In this document: piece after piece, positions 1 to 7,204 of the stretch
How the letters are laid out: each line of letters opens with the position of its first letter
How positions within the stretch are numbered: position 1 is the stretch's first letter
Source of the DNA: CBDCCV01 sp965215025
Lineage (GTDB): Bacteria > Bacteroidota > Rhodothermia > Rhodothermales > Salinibacteraceae
Direction: 5' to 3'
DNA length: 64,000 nt
Assembly (NCBI GenBank): GCA_965215025.1
Contig: CBDCCV010000002.1
Coordinates: forward strand, 372,001-436,000
Notes under the pieces: model-generated
Database searches by the model: none
The model's input: only the letters and a program-made list of their open reading frames with translations
What the model was told of the DNA's origin: nothing
Position numbers and translations under genes: made by a program

Positions 1-52
1 GACCTAAACGGCCTCAGAGGCAAACCCTAAGCGGAGCGAAAAAAGGAGATGG

Positions 53-295
53 CTACGCACGCACACGCTGGCCTGCGCGACGTGGACGCGCGCGCGCTAT
101 CGGTCCACGGCTCGTGCGCGGACGGCGGCGCAGACGCGGCTCAGGCGCCGGCGGAAGCACCGGCCGCGGTGGGTCCGGATCGGGCGGCGGCGGGCCGTCC
201 GATCCGCCGTTGTCGCGCCCGCGGATCATCCGCAGCGTGTAGAACGCCACGAGGTAGGGTATCACCCAGATGAGCAAGACGGTAAGCTGTACCAT
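53..295 (-). CDS. Small hypothetical single-pass membrane protein
   Basis: Eighty codons from ATG at 295. A hydrophobic stretch near residues 3-22 looks like one membrane helix. It is followed by a Pro-rich segment and then an Arg-rich tail. A TTG at 322 could extend it by nine residues. The Arg-rich C-terminus could simply reflect GC-rich non-coding sequence, so the 3' half is doubtful. No family is recognised. It is divergent from the CYTH gene that starts at 427. Confidence 0.4.
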   Translation of the reverse strand: MVQLTVLLIWVIPYLVAFYTLRMIRGRDNGGSDGPPPPDPDPPRPVLPPAPEPRLRRRPRTSRGPIARARPRRAGQRVRA

Positions 296-426
296 GAGAA
301 GCACTATCGGTGGGTCAGCCAAGAGAGTTGCAAGGGCAGCGGGCGGCCCTTGGTTCTTATATTTTCAGACGCCGGTGCGGTTCTGAACCAGCGCCATTTT
401 TCTGCTCTCTCGCCCCGCTTTTCTTC

Positions 427-960
427 ATGCGTCGCACCAACGTCGAGTTTAAGGCACGCGCGGACGGCTTCGAGACGCCGCGCCGCGTCCTGCGCGCCGA
501 GGCGGCCCGCTTCGCCGGCGAGGATCACCAGATCGACACCTACTTCCACGTGCCGCACGGGCGGCTCAAGTGGCGCGAGGGCACCATCGAGCGGCACCTC
601 ATCCACTACGCCCGCCCGGACGCCTCCGGCCCCAAGCGCTCGGACGTGCTCCTCTACGAGCCGCGCCCCGGCGAGGCGCTCAAGGCCGTCCTCACCGAAG
701 CGCTGGGCGTGCGCGTGGTCGTCGAAAAGCGGCGCGAGATCTACTTCCTGGGCAACGTCAAGGTGCACCTCGACCGCGTGGAAGGGCTGGGCACCTTCGT
801 CGAGGTCGAGGCCATCGACGCGGAGGGGACGCGCGCGCCGTCCGAACTGCGGGCGCAGTGCGAGCATCTTCTAAGGCGCTTCGAGGTGCGCCCGGACGCG
901 CTCGTCGCCCACTCGTACGCGGATCTGCTGCTGAGGCAGCGAGGGAGCGGCGCGCAGTAG
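427..960 (+). CDS. CYTH domain protein (class IV adenylate cyclase / ThTPase-like)
   Basis: 177 residues. The N-terminus carries the family's acidic/basic signature (NVEFKAR, the ExExK-type strand). Later strands supply further charged tunnel residues: DTYFHV, KWREG, VEKRREIYFLGNVKVHLDRV and FVEVEA. CYTH enzymes bind a triphosphate and divalent metal inside a beta-barrel tunnel; members include CyaB-type adenylate cyclases and thiamine- or inorganic triphosphatases. Sequence alone does not settle which substrate this one uses. The ATG at 427 is chosen because the conserved first strand begins five residues later; the in-frame extension to 310 has no conserved content. The stop lies 2 nt from the convergent small gene at 962. 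Confidence 0.85.
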   Translation: MRRTNVEFKARADGFETPRRVLRAEAARFAGEDHQIDTYFHVPHGRLKWREGTIERHLIHYARPDASGPKRSDVLLYEPRPGEALKAVLTEALGVRVVVEKRREIYFLGNVKVHLDRVEGLGTFVEVEAIDAEGTRAPSELRAQCEHLLRRFEVRPDALVAHSYADLLLRQRGSGAQ

Positions 961-961
961 A

Positions 962-1144
962 TCAGCGCAGGCCCCGTACCGCAAGCACGCTCTCGACCCG
1001 GACGGAGGCGCCGGAGGTCTCGGCGTCTTCCACCGGCGTGGTGGGCGTGTCGCTGTGGCACGACTGCACGAAGACGGTGGCAAAGAGCGCCACGAGTACG
1101 AGCGCGGCGAGACTGGCGAGACCGATAAGCTTTCCGCGAGACAT
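962..1144 (-). CDS. Small N-terminally anchored hypothetical protein (60 aa)
   Basis: Begins MSRGKLIGLASLAALVLVAL, a basic tip followed by one strongly hydrophobic segment ending near VQSCHS. A polar 30-residue tail follows. The cysteine lies too far past the helix for a clear lipobox, so a membrane anchor is more likely than a lipoprotein. Same strand as speA, 35 nt downstream of its stop, so probably co-transcribed. No family recognised. Confidence 0.55.
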   Translation of the reverse strand: MSRGKLIGLASLAALVLVALFATVFVQSCHSDTPTTPVEDAETSGASVRVESVLAVRGLR

Positions 1145-1179
1145 GGAATGCGCTGGTTTGAGTAGGGGAAAGACGGGCG

Positions 1180-3237
1180 CTACATGGAAAAAGGCGGATG
1201 CTGAGCCGCGAGGTACGTGGCCTCGTCGAGGGCGGCGGCGTAGGCGGTCTGGAGCGCTTCGGCCTGCGCGGGCATGCATTGGCCGGCGGCGGCGGCGCGC
1301 TCGGCCTGGGCTGCGAGCCGCGCGCGGAGCGCCTCGGCGTCGTAGCGCACCTCGGCAAGCTGCTCGGCGACGCGCGTGGCCGGGCGGCAGGACGCCACGC
1401 GGAAGCCGCCCGGCGCCTCGGCATCCAGCTCCAGGCTCACATCGGAAGGCTGCCCGAAGAGGTTGTGCATGTCGCCCAGGGTGTCCTGGTAGGCGCCCAC
1501 GAGGAAGAAGCCGAGCGGGTACGGCTCCCCGGAGCGCGTCGGGTGCAGCTCCAGAAACGGCTTCGTCCCCGCCGGCGTCACGAAGTCGGCCACGGCGCCG
1601 TCCGAGTCGCACGTCAGGTCGATGAGGGTGGCGCGGCGGGTAGGCCGCTCCAGAAGACGTCCCAGCGGCATGACCGGAAAGCGCTGCCCGAGCGCCCAGT
1701 GATCCGGGATGGAGCGGAAGACGGAGAAGTTGCACAGGTAGTGATCGGCGGCCTGCGCGGCGAGGCGGCTGAGCGCGGGCGAGCGCTCGGCAGCGGGGCC
1801 GAGGCGCGCGGCGTGGCGGCCCAGGGCGTAGCACGCGGCGCCGTACAGCTTCTCGACCGCCGCCTTGGCGCGCAGCGAGAGCAGCCCCGCGCGGAAGCGC
1901 TCGGCGGCGCTCCGGCGCGCCTCTTCTGCATGGGCGTGGAGCGCGCGCAAGGCTTCGGCCGGCACGGGCGTTTCCACGTTTTCGTCGGCCACGCGGAGCT
2001 TCTCCAAAACCGCAGCCAGCCGGCGCTCGCCCTCTGAGGCTTCTTTCTTTTTTCCCGAGGGTTTTCCGTTGCCGTGCAGCGCGGTTTCGATGGGTGCACC
2101 GGGGGCGGGCGGGGCTTTTGTGCGCGTCTCGAGCACGTCGGTGACGAAGACGGCGTGGTAGGCCGTGAGCGCCCGGCCGCTCTCGGAGACGAGCGTGGGG
2201 TGCGGCACGCCTTCGTCGTCGCACACGCTTTTCGCGGCTTCGACGACCGCGCGCGTGTAAGCGTCGAGCGTGTAGCCGACCCACCCTGCCGCGTCCGGGT
2301 TGCCGGCCTCGTAGGGCACGCCCAGCCCCCCGCCGATGTCCAAGAGGTCGAGCGGCAGCCCACGTTGGCGCAGCGCCGCGTACAGGCGCGCCGCCTCCCG
2401 CGTGGCGTCGCGCACGCTGGCGAGGTCGGCAATCTGGCTGCCGAGGTGGAAGTGGACGAGCCTGAAGCGCAGCGCCGGCTCGCTTTCGAGCGCGTCGGCC
2501 AAAGCCAGCAGCTCGGCCAGGGAGAGGCCGAACTTCGAGTGCGCCCCGCTCGACTCCGACCACAGCCCCGTGCCGCTGGCCGAGAGCCGCACGCGCACGC
2601 CAAAGGCGAGGGGCGCCTCCGCGCTCGGCTCGGTTACAGCAGCGGCGCGGCGGAGCATCTCGAACTCGCTGGCGCGCTCCAGGACGGGCAAGGCGCGCTT
2701 GCCCACGCGCTGCGCCTCGGCCAAAAGCCGCATCATCTGCGGGTCCTTGCAGCCGTTGCAGATGAGCAGTGCCTCGCCCTCGATGTGCGGCAGGGCGGCC
2801 ACGAGTTCGGCGCGCGATCCGCACTCCAAACCGAAGTGGTGCGGCCGGCCCGCGCGCAGGACCGCCTCGACCACGGGCCGGAGCTGGTTCACCTTGATCG
2901 GGTAGACGCCGCGGTAGGCGCCCGCGTAGCCCGCCGCCTCGATGGCCGCGCCGAAGGCCGCGTGCAGCCGCTCGACGCGCGTGCGCAGGAGGTCCGGGAA
3001 GCGCAGCACGGCGGGGAAAGAGACGCCCTCGGCGCGCAGCATTTCCGCCGCCGCGTGCAGGTCGATGGCGGCCTCGGAGCCGGCGCTGGGGCGGACGGCG
3101 GCGTGCCCGGCCTCGTTCACAAAAAAGTAGCCGTTGCCCCAAGCGTCCACGTGGTAGAGTCGCTCGGCCTCGCGGGGCGTTTGGGCGGGCGGGCGCTGCG
3201 GAGGCGCTTCGGGGGCGGAAAGGGCAGCGTTGGGCAA
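1180..3237 (-). CDS. speA: Biosynthetic arginine decarboxylase
   Basis: PLP-dependent decarboxylase converting arginine to agmatine, the first step of the agmatine route to putrescine. The PLP lysine motif VYPIKVNQ is present, followed by FGLECGSRAELVAAL, HFHLGSQI, the glycine loop DIGGGLGVPY, and the C-terminal block LIDLTCDSDG with GFFLVGAYQDTLGDMHNLFG, all diagnostic of SpeA. The open frame runs upstream to 3411, but that stretch contains a hairpin terminator (3342-3381) and non-conserved Arg-rich sequence. The first usable codon after the terminator is TTG at 3237, just before the conserved WGNGYFFVNE region. The start is therefore uncertain; the rest is firm. Confidence 0.92.
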   Translation of the reverse strand: MPNAALSAPEAPPQRPPAQTPREAERLYHVDAWGNGYFFVNEAGHAAVRPSAGSEAAIDLHAAAEMLRAEGVSFPAVLRFPDLLRTRVERLHAAFGAAIEAAGYAGAYRGVYPIKVNQLRPVVEAVLRAGRPHHFGLECGSRAELVAALPHIEGEALLICNGCKDPQMMRLLAEAQRVGKRALPVLERASEFEMLRRAAAVTEPSAEAPLAFGVRVRLSASGTGLWSESSGAHSKFGLSLAELLALADALESEPALRFRLVHFHLGSQIADLASVRDATREAARLYAALRQRGLPLDLLDIGGGLGVPYEAGNPDAAGWVGYTLDAYTRAVVEAAKSVCDDEGVPHPTLVSESGRALTAYHAVFVTDVLETRTKAPPAPGAPIETALHGNGKPSGKKKEASEGERRLAAVLEKLRVADENVETPVPAEALRALHAHAEEARRSAAERFRAGLLSLRAKAAVEKLYGAACYALGRHAARLGPAAERSPALSRLAAQAADHYLCNFSVFRSIPDHWALGQRFPVMPLGRLLERPTRRATLIDLTCDSDGAVADFVTPAGTKPFLELHPTRSGEPYPLGFFLVGAYQDTLGDMHNLFGQPSDVSLELDAEAPGGFRVASCRPATRVAEQLAEVRYDAEALRARLAAQAERAAAAGQCMPAQAEALQTAYAAALDEATYLAAQHPPFSM

Positions 3238-3341
3238 GGGCGGGGCCGTTCGGGCGTGAAGAAAACAACGCCCAGAAAAACGGCTGCGCGTGGAGCGGGT
3301 TTCGCTTCGGCAGGGACGGCCACAGCTTCTGCTGTCGAGGC

Positions 3342-3381
3342 AAAAAGAAAACCGCCGCTCCGTGATGGCGAAGCGGCGGTT
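3342..3381 (-). terminator. Rho-independent terminator downstream of the microprotein
   Basis: Perfect 10-bp arms (3350-3359 and 3372-3381, AACCGCCGCT type) with a 12-nt loop. On the minus strand they are followed by a T-rich tract (TTTCTTTTTG, 3341-3350). It sits between the microprotein at 3440-3553 and speA. This suggests the microprotein transcript ends here and speA starts later. Confidence 0.8.
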
Positions 3382-3399
3382 AGGACAAGGCGCTATGCG

Positions 3400-3443
3400 G
3401 GCGAATCGCACGGGCTTTTAGGGCGAATCGCACGCGCTTTTAG
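3400..3443. repeat. Tandem duplication of a 22-bp unit at a stop codon
   Basis: Two head-to-tail 22-bp copies (3400-3421 and 3422-3443) differ at a single base. The second copy includes the stop codon of the microprotein. The duplication therefore lies in the 3' UTR between that stop and the terminator. Confidence 0.75.
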
Positions 3444-3553
3444 AACGAGACGCCCGTTACTACGGGAAGCGCGTCGTGGCGCTCGAGCTTCGGCTCCACG
3501 AACGTCTTTTTCGCTTTTCGCAGCGTCGCTGCGTGCTGCGGTTTGGTTTTCAC
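3440..3553 (-). CDS. Lasso-RiPP leader-like microprotein (37 aa)
   Basis: GTG at 3551-3553 is preceded by an AGAGG Shine-Dalgarno about 8 nt away. The 37-residue product ends KTFVEPKLERHDALPVVTG plus three residues (VSF). This resembles the leader rule of lasso-peptide precursors, Y-x-x-P-x-L-x-x-x-G-x(5)-T, with Phe for Tyr and His for Gly. The putative core after Thr-Gly is only about three residues, so it looks like a leader with almost no cargo. No B1/B2 or C cyclase genes are adjacent. It has its own terminator. Family assignment is by motif only. Confidence 0.55.
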   Translation of the reverse strand: MKTKPQHAATLRKAKKTFVEPKLERHDALPVVTGVSF

Positions 3554-3682
3554 GATGGACACCTCTTCGTAACTGAACGGATGAGAGCGGAGGGCGAGCG
3601 GTGCGCGTCTTCCTGGCAAAGCGGCGGCGGAGCCTCGCCTCTTGCTCCGCCGCCGCGCGGTGTTGCCGTAGGCCTCCGGCGC

Positions 3683-6600
3683 TTACTTCACGAGCACCAT
3701 CTGCTTCGAGGCGGTGAAGGAGCCGGCCCGGAGGCGGTAGATGTACGTGCCGCTCGGCATGGCCGCGCCGGCGTTCCAGCGCACGCGGTACGTGGCCGGG
3801 GCCATCTCCTCGCCGCCGACGAGCGTGGCGACCTTGCGGCCCAGGACGTCGTACACCTCGAGCGTGACCTCCGAAGCCTCGGCGATGGCGAACTCAATCG
3901 TCGTGCCGGAGCCGGCGGCGACGGGGTTCGGGTAGTTGCCCTTGAGCGCGAAGGCCGCGGGGCGCTCCGAGGAAATCGTCTCCAGAACCGGGTCGCACTG
4001 CGAGGTCAGCCCTGCGCCGTTGGTCACGAGCGTGACGAGAGCGCCGCCTTGGCTGAAGCTGATGCGCTCGCCGCGGATCTCGACCGTGTTGGGGTCGGGG
4101 TCGGGCGTGGTGTAGGTCTCGCCCTCAGCGAAGGGGCCGTTCCCGTCCACGAACCCGTCGAGGTTGCGCAGCCGGGTGAACTGCACCGAGGCGATGCCGC
4201 TCTCTTCGTCAGAGGCGGAGGTCACCACGGCCGAGATCTGGTTCTCGTCGTTGCGCTCGAAGGCGATGTCGCCGCACACGGGGGGCGTGGTGTCCGCCAC
4301 CATGTCGGCGCCGCGCTCGACCGAGCCGATGTCGGTGCCGTCGGAGGCGTTGTCGGGGTCGTTATCGACGGTGCGCTCTTCGCCGCGCTGGTCGGTGTCC
4401 TCGCCCGAGAGGTTCGAGCCGGCGTCGATCACGGGGCTGCCGTCTTGGGGCAGGTGCGTGAGCGTCGGCCCGCCGTTGTCGGCCAGGGGGCCGAGCATCG
4501 GGTCCTGGCCGGTGATGGTGTTGGCCGTGGGGCCGCCGGCGAACGTGTAGCCGCTCGTGTCCTCGATGAGGTTGAAGTCGTTCGAGGTGAACGTCCCCGA
4601 GGCGTCCGGCCCGGAGCCGCCGGCGGTGTTGTTGGCGAGGATGGTGTTGCCAAAGGCGAACGCACCGCTCGTGCCGAGGAGGCCGCCGCCATCGGCGCCG
4701 GCGCTGTTCTGCACCACGGTCGCGCTAGTGAGCATCACGGTGGCGCCGCCGTCGTCGTAGACGCCGCCGCCGTCGCCTGAGGCGCTGTTGCCGGAGACGG
4801 TGGAGAGGTCCACGTCGAGCGTGCTGGAGGCCGAGGCCCACAGCCCGGCGCCCTCGGCGGCCTCGTTGCCGGAGAACGTGCTGCGGCTGACGGTGGCCTG
4901 ACCGGCCCCGCCGATGTGGATGCCGCCGCCGTTGCCGGGGCTGTCGCCCGCGTCGTTGCCGGTGACGGAGACCTGGCTCAGCGTCACGCTCGTGGCGCCG
5001 TCGGTCGTGGCCGGGTCGTCGCTGACCTCGATGCCGCCGCCGGCGCGGTTGGCCGAGTTGCCGGAGATCTCGCCGCCGGTAACGCTCGCCGAGCTGCTGT
5101 CGCTCACGAGGAGGCCGCCGCCGGAGCCGGCGTCACCGCTGGCGGAGTTGTTCGAGATCGTGGCGCCGCTAAGCGTGGCCGATCCGCCGGACTCGATGTA
5201 CACGCCGCCGCCGCCTTGCGTGGCGTCGTCGCCGGTGGCCTCGTTGTCGTCGATGAGCGTGCCATCCGTTACAGAGAGCGTGCCGTTCGACCACAGCCCG
5301 CCGCCTTCGACGGCCGTGTTGCCGGTGACGGAGCCGCCACTGACGGTGACGTCGCCGCCGCCGCTATGGAGACCGCCGCCGTTGCCCGGCGCGGCCGTGG
5401 CGATGGAGTTGCCCGAGAGCGTCACGCCGGTAAGCGTGGCCGTGCCGAGCGCGTCCTCGACGCCACCGCCCGCGCGATTGGCGGCGTTGCCCGAGATCTC
5501 GCTGTTCATGACCATCAGCGTGGCGTCGCCGTCGCGGCCGTTGTTCAAGATGCCACCGCCGCTACCGGCGGCGCCGCTCGCCGTGTTGTTCGAGATGGTG
5601 ACGCCGCCGCTGACGTTGACGGTGCCGGCCTCGTTGTAGATGCCGCCGCCGCCCTGAGCCGCGTCGTCGCCGGTGCCTTCGTTGCTGTCGATGAGGGTGC
5701 CGTCCATCACGTCAAGCACGCCGCTGGTCCACAGGCCGCCGCCTTCCGTAGCGGTGTTGTTGGTGACGATGCCGTCGCTCACGTTCACGGTGCCGCCGCC
5801 GCTGTGGAGGCCGCCGCCGTTGCCGGGGTTGGCCGTGGCGATGAAGTTTTGGTCGAGCGTTACCCCGGTGAGGTTGACGGTGTGATCGCCGTCGCCGTCG
5901 CCGTCGAAGTTCTCGACGCCGCCGCCGGCGCGGTTGGCCGAGTTGCTGGAGATCACCACGCCCTCGGTGATGTCCGTCGTCCCGCCGAAGTTCAAGACGC
6001 CGCCGCCACTGCCGGAGGTGCCGCTGGCCATGTTGTTCGAGATGGTGACGTTGCCTGAGATGGTGGTCGAGCCGGCGCCCCAGACGCCGCCGCCGCCCAT
6101 GCCGGCGTCGTCGCCCTGCGCGTCGTTGCCGTCGATGAGCGAGGAGCCGTCGTCCGTGGTGGTGATGACGAGGGTGGTGCCGCCGCCTGCGTGGATGCCG
6201 CCGCCGTTGAGGCCGGCCACGCTGTTGGTCACGTCCACATCGGTGAACGTCACGTCGTCGTCGCCCTTGATGTCCACGCCGCCGCCGGCATCGGGCGCGG
6301 CGGAATTGACGGTGGAGTTCCCGTTCGTCAAGACGAGCGACTGGAACGCCACGGCGCTCGCCGAGCCGGGGAAGCCGTCGCCGTCCGTCACGTCCACGTT
6401 GAAGGCGCGGCTGTTGCCTTGCGCGTCCACCGTGACGCCGCCGGCGCTCGAGCCATTAATGATCACGTCGTCGCTGACGAGCAGCTCGCCTTGCGTGAGC
6501 ACGATGGTGAACGCGCTGCTAAAGGTAATCGTGTCACCATCGAGGTCGCCGGCGGTGCAGGCGTCCACGGCGGCGTTCGTGTTGGCGGCCTGCACGGCCT

Positions 6601-6796
6601 CGCGCAGGGAGCAGTCGCCGTCGCTGTTGTTCTCATCATCAGCCGTGTTGACGACGATGTCGGCGGCTAGGGCCGGGGCCGCCGTGAGCGCGAAAAGGCA
6701 GAGCATTAAAAGTGGAAGCGCTACCAGACGCAGAGCCGCAGACGGTTGTGGCGGCGGGGTGGTTTGAGAGGGGTGTGTAGCGTTTTGACGTTTCAT
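3683..6796 (-). CDS. Secreted CSLREA beta-helix protein with T9SS C-terminal sorting domain
   Basis: 1037 residues from ATG at 6796; an in-frame TTG lies 30 nt upstream. Order: a signal peptide (hydrophobic LVALPLLMLCLFALTAAPALA), a CSLREA domain (DCSLREAVQAANTNA), then about 600 residues of right-handed beta-helix repeats. The repeats recur as ISGN(S/A)ANRAGGG(V/I)E, GNGGGLHSGGG and EGGGLW(T/S) units, six or more times. They are followed by an Ig-like segment and a terminal Por sorting domain (NYPNPVAAGSGTTIEF, VYDVLGRKV, SGTYIYRLRAG). Such tails direct export through the type IX system and are cleaved or anchored at the surface. Likely a surface or secreted adhesin-like or polysaccharide-interacting protein; substrate unknown. 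Confidence 0.88.
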   Translation of the reverse strand: MKRQNATHPSQTTPPPQPSAALRLVALPLLMLCLFALTAAPALAADIVVNTADDENNSDGDCSLREAVQAANTNAAVDACTAGDLDGDTITFSSAFTIVLTQGELLVSDDVIINGSSAGGVTVDAQGNSRAFNVDVTDGDGFPGSASAVAFQSLVLTNGNSTVNSAAPDAGGGVDIKGDDDVTFTDVDVTNSVAGLNGGGIHAGGGTTLVITTTDDGSSLIDGNDAQGDDAGMGGGGVWGAGSTTISGNVTISNNMASGTSGSGGGVLNFGGTTDITEGVVISSNSANRAGGGVENFDGDGDGDHTVNLTGVTLDQNFIATANPGNGGGLHSGGGTVNVSDGIVTNNTATEGGGLWTSGVLDVMDGTLIDSNEGTGDDAAQGGGGIYNEAGTVNVSGGVTISNNTASGAAGSGGGILNNGRDGDATLMVMNSEISGNAANRAGGGVEDALGTATLTGVTLSGNSIATAAPGNGGGLHSGGGDVTVSGGSVTGNTAVEGGGLWSNGTLSVTDGTLIDDNEATGDDATQGGGGVYIESGGSATLSGATISNNSASGDAGSGGGLLVSDSSSASVTGGEISGNSANRAGGGIEVSDDPATTDGATSVTLSQVSVTGNDAGDSPGNGGGIHIGGAGQATVSRSTFSGNEAAEGAGLWASASSTLDVDLSTVSGNSASGDGGGVYDDGGATVMLTSATVVQNSAGADGGGLLGTSGAFAFGNTILANNTAGGSGPDASGTFTSNDFNLIEDTSGYTFAGGPTANTITGQDPMLGPLADNGGPTLTHLPQDGSPVIDAGSNLSGEDTDQRGEERTVDNDPDNASDGTDIGSVERGADMVADTTPPVCGDIAFERNDENQISAVVTSASDEESGIASVQFTRLRNLDGFVDGNGPFAEGETYTTPDPDPNTVEIRGERISFSQGGALVTLVTNGAGLTSQCDPVLETISSERPAAFALKGNYPNPVAAGSGTTIEFAIAEASEVTLEVYDVLGRKVATLVGGEEMAPATYRVRWNAGAAMPSGTYIYRLRAGSFTASKQMVLVK

Positions 6797-7204
6797 CTCT
6801 TGGTGCGGGTTGAGTGAGAGAGGCAAAGATCGCCGTCATCCATTTCCAGCCTGTCATGATCTCCATTGGCGCATGAGCGAAGGCCGAAAGGCAGACTGCT
6901 TTAAAAATACAGACCGCGAAATGAAATGAAAGCTCACTTGTTATTCATTCGCTGATCACTTCTGTAATGTAATTGTGTGTTTGACCAAAGAATGAAGCCC
7001 ACTCTACACGGCAACACCCCAGGCTGCGCCCGCCGCCTTAAACCCTTTAGCGCACGCCTGCTCCGCGTCTCGACGCGCCGAAGCCTCCGCACTTGGCGCT
7101 GCCGCCCTCGCCGCTAAGCTGCTGATAAGCTGAACACATCGGCGTTCAGCGTCCTAAACGTTCGACGCAAAAACGCTCCCACACCCAAACCCATCCCCCC
7201 GCAT
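6797..7204. other. Intergenic region, AT-rich 5' flank of the beta-helix gene
   Basis: About 400 nt with no convincing gene. The part from about 6895 to 7000 is markedly AT-richer than the surroundings and lies just upstream of the minus-strand beta-helix gene, so it probably holds its promoter. I could not define hexamers with correct spacing. No clear terminator hairpin was seen after the polymerase gene. Confidence 0.5.

Noticed and set aside
49..273. 74-residue plus-strand frame with an AAGGAG next to its ATG
   Set aside because: The Shine-Dalgarno abuts the ATG with no spacing and the product is Ala/Arg-rich low complexity, typical of GC-rich shadow frames.
962..3343. 793-residue minus-strand frame overlapping speA
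   Set aside because: Out of frame with the clear SpeA motifs and Arg/Pro-rich. Only its last 60 residues look like a real small gene, annotated separately.
4900..6100. Regular repeats considered as a CRISPR or tandem DNA array
   Set aside because: They are coding repeats of the beta-helix, irregular in length and conserved at protein level, with no repeat-spacer structure.
3476..6767. Long plus-strand frames antisense to the beta-helix gene
   Set aside because: They mirror the repetitive codons of the minus-strand gene and have no family features.
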